From assembly GCA_009778275.1 (NCBI GenBank), contig WRKC01000043.1, positions 1-5,373 on the forward strand: 5,373 nucleotides of DNA, read 5' to 3'. This stretch comes from Methanomassiliicoccaceae archaeon (lineage in GTDB: Archaea > Thermoplasmatota > Thermoplasmata > Methanomassiliicoccales > Methanomethylophilaceae). This document shows, one piece after another, positions 1 through 4,613 of the stretch (position 1 is its first letter; each line of letters starts with the position of its first letter). A model generated the notes under the pieces. The model worked only from the letters and a program-made list of their open reading frames with translations, was not told the origin of the DNA and did not search any database. The position numbers were made by a program, and so were the translations under genes.

Positions 1-51
1 CTTCGAGACCCCTTTTACAACCAGCCCGTGTTGTTCTGTTGTTGCAATCAT
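1..51 (-). CDS. Partial gene at left edge, possibly ABC transporter ATPase N-terminus
   Basis: An ATG at 51-49 opens a minus-strand frame that stays open for 17 codons to the window edge. The peptide begins MIATTEQHG and continues LVVKGVSK. The last part resembles the first beta strand of ABC transporter ATP-binding subunits, which often read 'xVxGVSKxF', but the Walker A motif that would settle it lies outside the window. A GTG three codons upstream (60-58) is an alternative start, and an in-frame TGA at 66-64 bounds the frame. There is no GGAGG upstream. A TATA-like AAATAAAA on this strand lies only about 20-25 nt before the ATG, so a leaderless or nearly leaderless transcript is possible. 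That a gene starts here is fairly likely; the ABC assignment is a guess from a few residues. Confidence 0.42.
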   Translation of the reverse strand, partial: MIATTEQHGLVVKGVSK

Positions 52-68
52 TGAATGCACGGGTCACA

Positions 69-76
69 TTTTATTT
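69..76 (-). promoter_or_regulatory. Candidate TATA box for the edge gene
   Basis: On the minus strand this reads AAATAAAA. It lies 18-25 nt before the ATG at 51, roughly the archaeal TATA distance for a leaderless start. The support is composition and spacing only. Confidence 0.28.
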
Positions 77-161
77 GGGGCGGTCATTTGGGTTTTTTTG
101 ATCGTTCTTTGCAAGCTAAGCAGAAACGACGGCCACTGTCCTGTTCGTATTCAACACAACA

Positions 162-171
162 TTTTATATAT
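162..171 (+). promoter_or_regulatory. Good archaeal TATA box in the 240-base gap
   Basis: TTTTATATAT is a close match to the archaeal TTTATATA box and is preceded by an A/C-rich stretch. Read on the plus strand it would start RNA near 190-197, ahead of a T9 run at 273-281, although no convincing gene follows. Read on the minus strand it is GATATATAAAA and could start a leader of roughly 90 nt toward the edge gene. The gap from 52 to 293 otherwise holds only very short ORFs of 10-30 codons, a T7 run at 93-99 and a bulged hairpin at 102-129. Confidence 0.4.
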
Positions 172-265
172 CTCATACATCATATGGATGGATGATACCT
201 CCAATGAAGGTAACATACCATGAACCCTAAGGATAATCCTTGTTCTTCCTCCATTCTTACGGTTC

Positions 266-292
266 AAAAAACTTTTTTTTTCAAAAACAAAA
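266..292 (-). terminator. Oligo-T terminator of tRNA-Val
   Basis: Immediately past the CCA end of tRNA-Val the minus strand reads TTTTGTTTTT (292-283) and later T6 (271-266). Archaeal RNA polymerase terminates at such runs without a hairpin. The plus strand carries T9 at 273-281, so this short zone can stop transcription from either side. Confidence 0.6.
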
Positions 293-293
293 G

Positions 294-369
294 TGGTGGG
301 CCCGGCCGGATTTGAACCGGCGACCTCCGCCTTGTAAGGGCGACGTCATAACCCCTAGACCACGAGCCC
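294..369 (-). tRNA. tRNA-Val(TAC), CCA encoded
   Basis: The minus strand folds into a complete cloverleaf. The acceptor stem pairs GGGCTCG with CGGGCCC (one T-G wobble), with discriminator A at 297 and an encoded CCA at 296-294. The D-arm starts GTC and closes GAC. The anticodon stem is TCGCC/GGCGG with loop CTTACAA, which puts TAC at 336-334 and decodes GUA and GUG. The variable loop is five bases. The T-arm is GCCGG-TTCAAAT-CCGGC, perfectly paired. There is no intron. The mature body is 73 nt plus CCA. An A/T-rich promoter upstream and oligo-T runs downstream frame it as its own transcription unit, though it lies directly behind the TM2 gene on the same strand. Confidence 0.96.
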
Positions 370-391
370 GGTGCGCCACAATCACAGAGGG

Positions 392-400
392 ATTATTAAA
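392..400 (-). promoter_or_regulatory. TATA box of tRNA-Val
   Basis: The minus strand reads TTTAATAAT, centred about 27 nt before the first base of the tRNA (369). This is the expected archaeal TATA-to-start distance. Pyrimidine- and purine-rich sequence upstream gives no clear BRE. Confidence 0.5.
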
Positions 401-413
401 AACTGTTCATAAT

Positions 414-419
414 AAAAAA
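414..419 (-). terminator. Oligo-T terminator of the TM2 gene
   Basis: A T6 run on the minus strand follows the stop codon of the TM2 gene by about 28 nt and sits just upstream of the tRNA-Val promoter. This placement would separate the two minus-strand units. Confidence 0.4.
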
Positions 420-446
420 GGAAGAAATAGTTTCAGCGTTCTGATA

Positions 447-869
447 TCACCAAGGGCGCCTTCCGCTGCTCCTCAGTGAATCATTGTAATCGTTCGCCAG
501 TCTGTGCGCATCGTATATGTTCCATACCCAAACGGCAAAAAGCAGCACGATGACGAGTATCCCTCCGCCCACCGCCCCGCCCAGACCTCCGAACAGCCCC
601 CCGACCAACACGAAGAATACGCCTCCGATTATCAGACCCAGATGAGCGAACATCAGTCCGATCCCGCGCCCGACCCTGCCGACGTATAAATGTCCCAACC
701 CCGACCACAGGAGCGCGAGCAGGGTCGCAATTCCCGTGCTCTTCTCGCGTATGTACATCATCTGAGAGGGGGCGGCCGTTGCCGCCCCCTTCATTCCGGC
801 CCTGTTCCCGCACTTGTCGCAATACTCCTGGAGTTCCTCCATCCGATTGCCGCAGTTATTACAATACAT
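447..869 (-). CDS. Zinc-ribbon plus TM2-type small membrane protein
   Basis: A 140-residue protein of unknown exact role. Residues 3-20 form a zinc-ribbon (CNNC at 3-6 and CDKC at 17-20), followed by a flexible Ala/Gly/Pro linker to about 37. The rest is a TM2-like membrane module: a hydrophobic segment at 46-63 with the family-type GLGHLYVGR (57-65) and GI, a Gly-rich membrane stretch at about 70-92, and a third segment at about 100-118 that ends in a WNIYDAHR-type polar tail. Most likely it sits in the cytoplasmic membrane with the ribbon in the cytosol. The ATG at 869 is chosen because GGAGG ends 8 nt before it; the upstream in-frame TTG at 884 overlaps that site and is unlikely. Zinc-ribbon/TM2 proteins are common in archaea and their function is poorly known. 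A palindrome surrounds its probable TATA box. Family call fairly sure, role unknown. Confidence 0.85.
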   Translation of the reverse strand: MYCNNCGNRMEELQEYCDKCGNRAGMKGAATAAPSQMMYIREKSTGIATLLALLWSGLGHLYVGRVGRGIGLMFAHLGLIIGGVFFVLVGGLFGGLGGAVGGGILVIVLLFAVWVWNIYDAHRLANDYNDSLRSSGRRPW

Positions 870-877
870 TTGTTTTG

Positions 878-882
878 CCTCC
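878..882 (-). promoter_or_regulatory. Ribosome binding site that sets the TM2 gene start
   Basis: GGAGG on the minus strand, 8 nt before the ATG at 869. It rules against the longer TTG start at 884, which would place the binding site inside the coding sequence. Confidence 0.75.
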
Positions 883-901
883 AATATGTTTGCATATCGA
901 T

Positions 902-928
902 GTCCGGGGGAGTTTTTTAACCCCGGAC
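902..928 (-). promoter_or_regulatory. Perfect inverted repeat around the TATA box of the TM2 gene
   Basis: GTCCGGGG (902-909) and CCCCGGAC (921-928) are exact inverted copies separated by 11 bases. On the minus strand the spacer contains TTAAAAAAC (920-912), a TATA-like box that would start RNA near 890, giving a leader of about 20 nt that includes GGAGG. A GC-rich dyad flanking the TATA box looks like an operator where a regulator would block or recruit TBP/TFB. As an RNA hairpin it would be transcribed only by read-through from the tRNA-Gly side, and no oligo-T follows it, so a terminator role is less likely. Confidence 0.5.
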
Positions 929-967
929 GCTAATTGTAGTTAGGTAGTCACGTCCGCTGAGGAAAAG

Positions 968-975
968 GATATATT
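968..975 (+). promoter_or_regulatory. TATA box of tRNA-Gly
   Basis: GATATATT is centred about 28 nt before the first base of tRNA-Gly and is preceded by purine-rich GGAAAAG, which suits a BRE. Position and sequence both match archaeal tRNA promoters. Confidence 0.62.
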
Positions 976-999
976 CGACCCATGATTATGTGCGGTCAA

Positions 1000-1074
1000 G
1001 CGATTGTAGTCCAGCGGTTAGGACGGGAGCTTCCCAAGCTTCTGACCCGGGTTCGATTCCCGGCAATCGCACCA
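1000..1074 (+). tRNA. tRNA-Gly(CCC), CCA encoded
   Basis: Complete cloverleaf. The acceptor GCGATTG pairs perfectly with CAATCGC; the discriminator is A at 1071 and CCA is encoded at 1072-1074. The D-arm is GTCC/GGAC. The anticodon stem is GGAGC/GCTTC with loop TTCCCAA, placing CCC at 1033-1035, which reads GGG. The variable loop has four bases and the T-arm is CCGGG-TTCGATT-CCCGG. There is no intron. It has its own TATA box upstream and T-rich terminator downstream, and it is divergent from the TM2 gene. Confidence 0.96.
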
Positions 1075-1095
1075 CTCCTTGCGTTAGAACTTAAG

Positions 1096-1110
1096 TTTGT
1101 TTTTCGTTTT
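1096..1110 (+). terminator. T-rich terminator after tRNA-Gly
   Basis: TTTGTTTTTCGTTTT begins 21 nt past the CCA end. Clustered T runs of this kind terminate archaeal transcription without a hairpin. Confidence 0.5.
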
Positions 1111-1158
1111 GAAGAATGATGTGTAGTGTTCTTTTTGATACGCGGCGGAGGAAGGTCA

Positions 1159-1230
1159 ATGAAAAATAACAGGCCTGATGGAATACCGAATAAGAATGTA
1201 TACTTAGAGACACATAAGAAAGATCATTGA
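1159..1230 (+). CDS. Candidate 23-residue small protein or leader peptide
   Basis: An ATG at 1159 opens 23 codons ending in TGA at 1228-1230. GGAGG at 1147-1151 lies 7 nt before the ATG, one of the best ribosome binding sites in the window, which argues against chance. The peptide is polar and basic: it begins MKNNRPDGIP and ends HKKDH, with no membrane segment and no cysteine. Its stop codon is merged with the ribosome binding site of the next gene (TGAGGGG at 1228-1234), and only 12 nt separate the two frames, so the pair looks translationally coupled. It could be a leader peptide, a small partner of the downstream protein, or a remnant. I recognise no family. A TATA-like TGTATACTTA at 1196-1205 lies inside it and might instead drive the next gene alone. 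Confidence 0.42.
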   Translation: MKNNRPDGIPNKNVYLETHKKDH

Positions 1231-1242
1231 GGGGAGCATGTT

Positions 1243-1695
1243 ATGACCGATGACAAGATAATCGCAGATGGGAAGTTGAAAATCGCAGCTGAACGGATCA
1301 TTAAGACAGTGCCCGCCGAGCAAGATACAACATTGAAGACGGAGTTCGAATTCACCTTGCCGGTAGGGTACGCCGACGAAAATGGGGCTCTGCATAAAAC
1401 CGGCATGATGCGTCTGGCGACAGCCGCCGATGAGATCCTGCCGATGCGCGATCCCAGAGTTCAGCAGAACCCGTCATATATGATCGTTATTTTGCTCTCC
1501 AGAGTCATTATAAAGCTGGGAGACGTGCCCCAGATCGATACTGGCGTCATAGAGAGGCTGTTTGCCTCCGACCTTTCTTTCCTGCAGTCTTTCTATGCAT
1601 TGATCAACGGGGACGGGACCAATAAGAAGAACGTTGTTTGTCCGCAGTGCCGGCATGCATTCCAAGTGGATTTTTCCAACGTTAACGAATCATAA
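1243..1695 (+). CDS. Orphan phage/contractile tail assembly chaperone-like protein
   Basis: A 150-residue soluble protein. After a polar N-terminal tail (about 1-30), residues 33-123 look like the small tail assembly chaperone family found beside sheath and tube genes of contractile phages and contractile injection systems. Features I recall from that family are an EFxFTLPVGY strand (34-43), a GALHKTG turn (48-54), MRLATAADE (56-64), a 'DPRVQQNP' segment (70-77), an ILLSRVI helix (83-89) and 'IERLFASDLSFLQ' (103-115). A C-terminal CPQC (133-136) followed by HAF resembles a half zinc-knuckle. The start at 1243 is supported by TGAGGGG ending 8 nt upstream. No tail, sheath, baseplate or ATPase gene is visible nearby; the neighbours are a 23-codon ORF and rtcA. 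The identification is from memory of the family pattern, without a search. A domesticated remnant or an outlying part of an injection system are both possible. Confidence 0.6.
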   Translation: MTDDKIIADGKLKIAAERIIKTVPAEQDTTLKTEFEFTLPVGYADENGALHKTGMMRLATAADEILPMRDPRVQQNPSYMIVILLSRVIIKLGDVPQIDTGVIERLFASDLSFLQSFYALINGDGTNKKNVVCPQCRHAFQVDFSNVNES

Positions 1696-1716
1696 AAATT
1701 CAGTTATAAGGTATAT

Positions 1717-2778
1717 ATGGTTAACCAGCATTATGTCAGCGATAGCATGCTTGAGATAGACAGCTCCAGAGGAGAAGGCGGCGGACAGATGGTCCGGACG
1801 TCCGTGGCTCTGTCTGCGATAACCGGCATCCCCACCAAGCTTACGCGCATAAGGGAGACCAGGCCCACAAACGGCCTGTCGAAACAGCACAACACCGCGA
1901 TCAGCGCCGTGGCCATGATGACCGGTTCGAAGGCGGAAGGGAACACCATGGGGTCCAGCGAGCTCACTTTCTATCCCGGGAATGAGGAACATTCCCTTTT
2001 GAAGATGGATATCGGGTCGGCGGGCAGCATCAGCCTGGTGTTGCAGGCGGTCCTCCTCGCAGCCAGGAAGAACAAGGAAAGGCTGACGATCGACATAACC
2101 GGAGGGACGAATGTCATGTGGGCCCCTCCCTTGGATTCTTATGAGCTGGTCCTTTTCCCTCTTATGAAAAAGATGGGGATCAACGCCCAGCTGAACATCA
2201 TCAAAAGAGGGTTCTATCCCATCGGCGGAGGACATGTCGTTGTTACTATGGATCCTGTCGGAAAGATATCGCCTCTCGAGCTCAACGACCTCGGCAGACT
2301 GAAGTACATCAAGGTCAGATGTTTCACGCAGCATCTTTCGGAAAGGATCGCGAGAGACATGGTGGACGCCTGTATCAAGACCCTCGGGGACGGGTATGAC
2401 GTGGAGACGGAGATACAGAACAGCGCGGGGAACTCCCGGGGAGCCGGGCTGGTCCTTGTCGCGAACTACGAGAACGGAAAGCTCTCAAGCAATGTCCTTA
2501 CTTCGAGAGGGCACTCCGCGGAACAGTCGGGTGTCGATGCGGCCAAGGACCTCCTCCAAGAGATGAACTGCTGTTCCACGATAGATGTGCACACCGCCGA
2601 CCAGCTCCTGCCATATATGGCAATGGCGGAGGGCAAGAGCAGCTTCGTGGTCTCCAGAATAAGCAAGCACCTGCTGAGCCAGATGGATACTTTGGAGTCT
2701 TTCCTCAACGTGAGGTTCGGCGTAGAGAGGAAGAGCGACGGGTACCATTTCTCCGTGTCCTCGGAGGGGTATCCGTGA
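1717..2778 (+). CDS. rtcA: RNA 3'-terminal phosphate cyclase
   Basis: RtcA uses ATP to convert a 3'-phosphate at an RNA end to a 2',3'-cyclic phosphate through a covalent enzyme-AMP intermediate, in RNA repair and processing. The 353 residues match the usual length of about 340. Visible signatures are GEGGGQ (19-24), the RPxxGL segment with a following QH (49-58), the family signature RGFYPIGGG (164-172) and HTADQL (292-297). The His in KHLL (His318) aligns with the nucleophile known in the E. coli enzyme (His309), although the following residues are SQ where many members have TN. The gene lies 21 nt after the tail-chaperone-like gene and shares a GTGA overlap with arfC. The start is uncertain: ATG 1717 has only a weak AAGGT site 4 nt upstream, while ATG 1747 (residue 11) begins MLEIDSS, where homologues usually begin. 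TATA-like sequence at 1704-1718 would suit the later start. Confidence 0.94.
   Translation: MVNQHYVSDSMLEIDSSRGEGGGQMVRTSVALSAITGIPTKLTRIRETRPTNGLSKQHNTAISAVAMMTGSKAEGNTMGSSELTFYPGNEEHSLLKMDIGSAGSISLVLQAVLLAARKNKERLTIDITGGTNVMWAPPLDSYELVLFPLMKKMGINAQLNIIKRGFYPIGGGHVVVTMDPVGKISPLELNDLGRLKYIKVRCFTQHLSERIARDMVDACIKTLGDGYDVETEIQNSAGNSRGAGLVLVANYENGKLSSNVLTSRGHSAEQSGVDAAKDLLQEMNCCSTIDVHTADQLLPYMAMAEGKSSFVVSRISKHLLSQMDTLESFLNVRFGVERKSDGYHFSVSSEGYP
2763..2769 (+). promoter_or_regulatory. Ribosome binding site that sets the GTG start of arfC
   Basis: GGAGGGG lies inside the end of rtcA and 5 nt before the GTG at 2775. It supports a GTG start even though it overlaps the rtcA stop codon. Confidence 0.65.
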
Positions 2779-3422
2779 GACCTTTCATACATGTCAATTG
2801 CGCCATGTCCGCCGACGGGAAGATCGCCGGGGTCGACAGGAAACAGGTGAAGATATCATCCGAAGAAGATAAGAGCAGGGTCAAAGAACTGAGAAGAAGA
2901 TACGACGCGATACTGGTTGGTGTGGGCACGGTCCTTGCCGACGATCCGCATCTCACTCTCAAAGAGCTTGACTATGATACGAATCCCATACGGATAGTAA
3001 TAGACCCGCACGGCAGGACGCCCGACGGGGCTCTGGTACTGGACGAACGCGCGCCCACGGTGATGATAACGTCCTCCCATTGCGAAAAAGAATGGGATTG
3101 CGAAGAAACGATACGTTATGAGGGAGAACTCGGCCTTTCGGGGATCCTTGAAACGCTTGCCGAAGAGATCGGCATCGAAAGCATCCTTGTCGAGGGCGGG
3201 GGGGAGACGATCGCCTCTTTCTTCAAAGAGGGGCTTGTCGATCGATATACGGTTTTCATAAGCGGACTGGTCATCGGCGGAAGGACCGCCCCGACGCCCG
3301 TAGACGGGGAGGGGTGGGTTGCAGAGAACGGTGTCAAACTGGTCCTGAAGGACAGCGCCGTGCTGGGAAACGGAGTGGTCCTTACTTTCGAGCCCGAGAA
3401 GAGAGAACTGCTGCGCCCCTGA
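2775..3422 (+). CDS. arfC: 2,5-diamino-6-ribosylaminopyrimidinone 5'-phosphate reductase
   Basis: This NADPH-dependent enzyme reduces the ribosyl side chain of the diaminopyrimidinone phosphate to ribityl, an early step of archaeal riboflavin synthesis that also feeds the deazaflavin FO of coenzyme F420. The 215 residues match the stand-alone archaeal/fungal (RibD C-terminal, Rib7-like) reductases, without the deaminase domain of bacterial RibD. Seen in sequence: PFIHVNCAMSADGKIA (3-18), the ILVGVGTVLADDP nucleotide/substrate loop (46-58), the RIVID strand (73-77) and the VEGGGET glycine loop (139-145). The GTG start at 2775 overlaps the rtcA stop as GTGA and has GGAGGGG 5 nt before it; the motif needed at residues 3-18 excludes the later ATG. 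Co-transcription with rtcA is very likely. The two functions have no known direct link. The symbol arfC follows usage for the methanogen enzyme. Confidence 0.93.
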   Translation: MRPFIHVNCAMSADGKIAGVDRKQVKISSEEDKSRVKELRRRYDAILVGVGTVLADDPHLTLKELDYDTNPIRIVIDPHGRTPDGALVLDERAPTVMITSSHCEKEWDCEETIRYEGELGLSGILETLAEEIGIESILVEGGGETIASFFKEGLVDRYTVFISGLVIGGRTAPTPVDGEGWVAENGVKLVLKDSAVLGNGVVLTFEPEKRELLRP

Positions 3423-3443
3423 CGTTCAATGCGAACTTTCTCT

Positions 3444-3495
3444 CGGAAAAAGTGTAAGTTTTGGTTGAAAATCCACCGGAAAAAGTGTAAGTTTT
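3444..3495 (+). repeat. Two direct copies of a 19-nt repeat, 33-nt period
   Basis: CGGAAAAAGTGTAAGTTTT occurs at 3444-3462 and again, without a mismatch, at 3477-3495. The start-to-start spacing is 33 nt, close to three helical turns. The 14-nt spacers are only loosely alike, both with a central A run. The pair lies in the gap between arfC and mtnA, about 75-125 nt before the mtnA TATA box. It may be a two-site operator, a pair of terminators (each copy ends in a T run) or a scrap of a dispersed genomic repeat. No third copy is present in the window. Confidence 0.8.
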
Positions 3496-3497
3496 TT
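3492..3497 (+). terminator. Oligo-T terminator of the rtcA-arfC unit
   Basis: T6 at the end of the second repeat copy, about 70 nt past the arfC stop codon; the first copy ends in T4 at 3459-3462. Runs of five or more T suffice for archaeal termination, so the repeats may double as tandem stops. Confidence 0.42.
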
Positions 3498-3568
3498 ATC
3501 AAAAATTCAATTACCCAGATATGCGAAAAATTCCATGCTTCTCTGAGACGTGGCTTCACACCAACGCC

Positions 3569-3576
3569 TATATAAT
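3569..3576 (+). promoter_or_regulatory. Strong TATA box of the mtnA operon
   Basis: TATATAAT is the clearest promoter element in the right half. RNA would start near 3594-3600, giving a very short leader that places AGGAG (3596-3600) at or near the 5' end of the message before the TTG start at 3609. Confidence 0.6.
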
Positions 3577-3595
3577 ACTAACTGATTGACATATT

Positions 3596-3600
3596 AGGAG
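3596..3600 (+). promoter_or_regulatory. Ribosome binding site that sets the TTG start of mtnA
   Basis: AGGAG is 8 nt before TTG 3609 but only 2 nt before TTG 3603. This favours the second TTG, which also gives an MKVR-type N-terminus usual for archaeal homologues. Confidence 0.6.
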
Positions 3601-3608
3601 AATTGCTC

Positions 3609-4613
3609 TTGAAAGTCAGGACGGAGAACGGGAATATCGACATGAGGGCTGTCTGGTTCGACAGAGGGAAAGTAATGATGATCGACCAGAGAGAACTTCC
3701 GCATAAGGTTGTCGTAGTGGGTTTCGATGACTACGGGGATGTTGCGGAGGCCATCAGGAATATGACGACGCGCGGTGCGCCCTCTATCGGTGCCGCTGCG
3801 GCCTATGGCATGTGTCTCGCGGCGCTTTCCGGGTTCGATCTCGACCTTGCGTCCAAGAACATCAAGGCCGCCAGACCGACGGCGAACGATCTTTTCTTCG
3901 CCGTGGACCATATGTATTCTCTTCTCAGGAACGGTTCCGAACCCGTAGAGGCCGCCAACGGTTATGCGGACATGATCGTCAGCAAGTGCGAAAGGATCGG
4001 AGAGTACGGTTCGCAACTGATAAAGAACGGCATGAAGGTCATGACCCATTGCAACGCGGGAGCTTTGGCGACCGTCGATGTCGGAACGGCTCTGGCGCCG
4101 ATAAGGAAAGCGTGGGCGGCCGGAAAGAGGTTCTTCGTGTATGCCTCGGAAACAAGACCCCGACTTCAAGGTATGCAACTCACCGCATGGGAACTCGGGC
4201 AGGAAGGGATCAATCACGCAATAATTCCTGACGGCGCCTCAGCATACTACATGGAGAAAGGAGTGGACATGATAATAACGGGAGCGGACCGCATAACCGC
4301 CAATGGGGACTTCGCCAACAAGATAGGGACCTTCGACAAAGCGATCGCCGCAAAACACTTCGGCATCCCGTTCTACGTGGCGGCTCCCGTATCCACATTC
4401 GATTTCGACACAATGTCCGGAGAGGACATCATTATCGAACAAAGGTCTGAGAAAGAGGTCACCGAGATGTACGGCATGAGAATAGCCCCTGCCGGGTCCC
4501 CCGCCCTCAACCCCGCATTTGACGTTACCCCAGCGGAACTTGTCACCGGTTTCATAACCGAGAAAGGCATATTTGGTCCAAAGGATATCAGGAAGGTGAT
4601 GGACGATGAATGA
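3609..4613 (+). CDS. mtnA: 5-methylthioribose-1-phosphate isomerase
   Basis: MtnA opens the ring of 5-methylthioribose-1-phosphate to 5-methylthioribulose-1-phosphate in methylthioadenosine salvage; archaeal enzymes can also act on 5-deoxyribose-1-phosphate. The 334 residues match the family. Seen: RGAP and IGAAAAYG (55-67), THCNAGALAT (146-155) with the catalytic-type Cys148, ETRPRLQG (181-188), TAWEL, GADRITANGD (225-234) with the catalytic-type Asp227, NKIGT (237-241), PFYVAAPVSTFD and NPAFDVTPAEL near the end. These are MtnA-type rather than ribose-1,5-bisphosphate isomerase or eIF2B-type motifs, though that relative cannot be fully excluded without a tree. The TTG at 3609 is chosen for its AGGAG spacing; TTG 3603 and ATG 3642 are alternatives. 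It is first in an operon and overlaps the aldolase gene by 8 nt, which points to a joint pathway. Confidence 0.92.
   Translation: MKVRTENGNIDMRAVWFDRGKVMMIDQRELPHKVVVVGFDDYGDVAEAIRNMTTRGAPSIGAAAAYGMCLAALSGFDLDLASKNIKAARPTANDLFFAVDHMYSLLRNGSEPVEAANGYADMIVSKCERIGEYGSQLIKNGMKVMTHCNAGALATVDVGTALAPIRKAWAAGKRFFVYASETRPRLQGMQLTAWELGQEGINHAIIPDGASAYYMEKGVDMIITGADRITANGDFANKIGTFDKAIAAKHFGIPFYVAAPVSTFDFDTMSGEDIIIEQRSEKEVTEMYGMRIAPAGSPALNPAFDVTPAELVTGFITEKGIFGPKDIRKVMDDE

Noticed and set aside
188..223. Tiny ORFs of 11-30 codons near 184-312
   Set aside because: None has a ribosome binding site, and the frames overlap each other; kept only as a possible content of a small transcript.
240..479. 79-codon plus-strand frame across the tRNA-Val region
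   Set aside because: It runs antisense through the whole tRNA and has no ribosome binding site.
504..689. Plus-strand frame opposite the TM2 gene
   Set aside because: The minus-strand frame has a zinc-ribbon, membrane segments and a GGAGG site; the plus-strand product is Pro/Gln-rich with no start signal.
869..884. Longer TM2 gene from a TTG at 884
   Set aside because: The TTG overlaps the GGAGG that sits 8 nt before the ATG at 869, so the shorter start is preferred.
902..928. Inverted repeat as a transcription terminator
   Set aside because: No T run follows on either strand, and the T/A run is in the loop, where it fits a TATA box.
1690..2334. Long minus-strand frame of 214 codons opposite rtcA
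   Set aside because: Shadow of the rtcA reading frame; composition is Arg/Gly/His-rich nonsense and rtcA is unmistakable.
3444..3495. CRISPR array
   Set aside because: Only two 19-nt units with 14-nt spacers that resemble each other; repeat and spacer lengths are too short and no cas genes are present.
3116..3559. Open frame of 147 codons on the minus strand containing NLHFFR twice
   Set aside because: It runs antisense through the conserved C-terminal half of arfC, and its repeated motif is just the translation of the 19-nt direct repeat; no ribosome binding site or family resemblance.
3594..4217. Long minus-strand frame opposite mtnA
   Set aside because: Antisense shadow; mtnA motifs on the plus strand are complete.
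3609..4613. Ribose-1,5-bisphosphate isomerase of the archaeal AMP pathway
   Set aside because: The THCNAGALAT, ETRPRLQG and GADRITANGD strings and the aldolase neighbour match MtnA better; a tree would be the final test.
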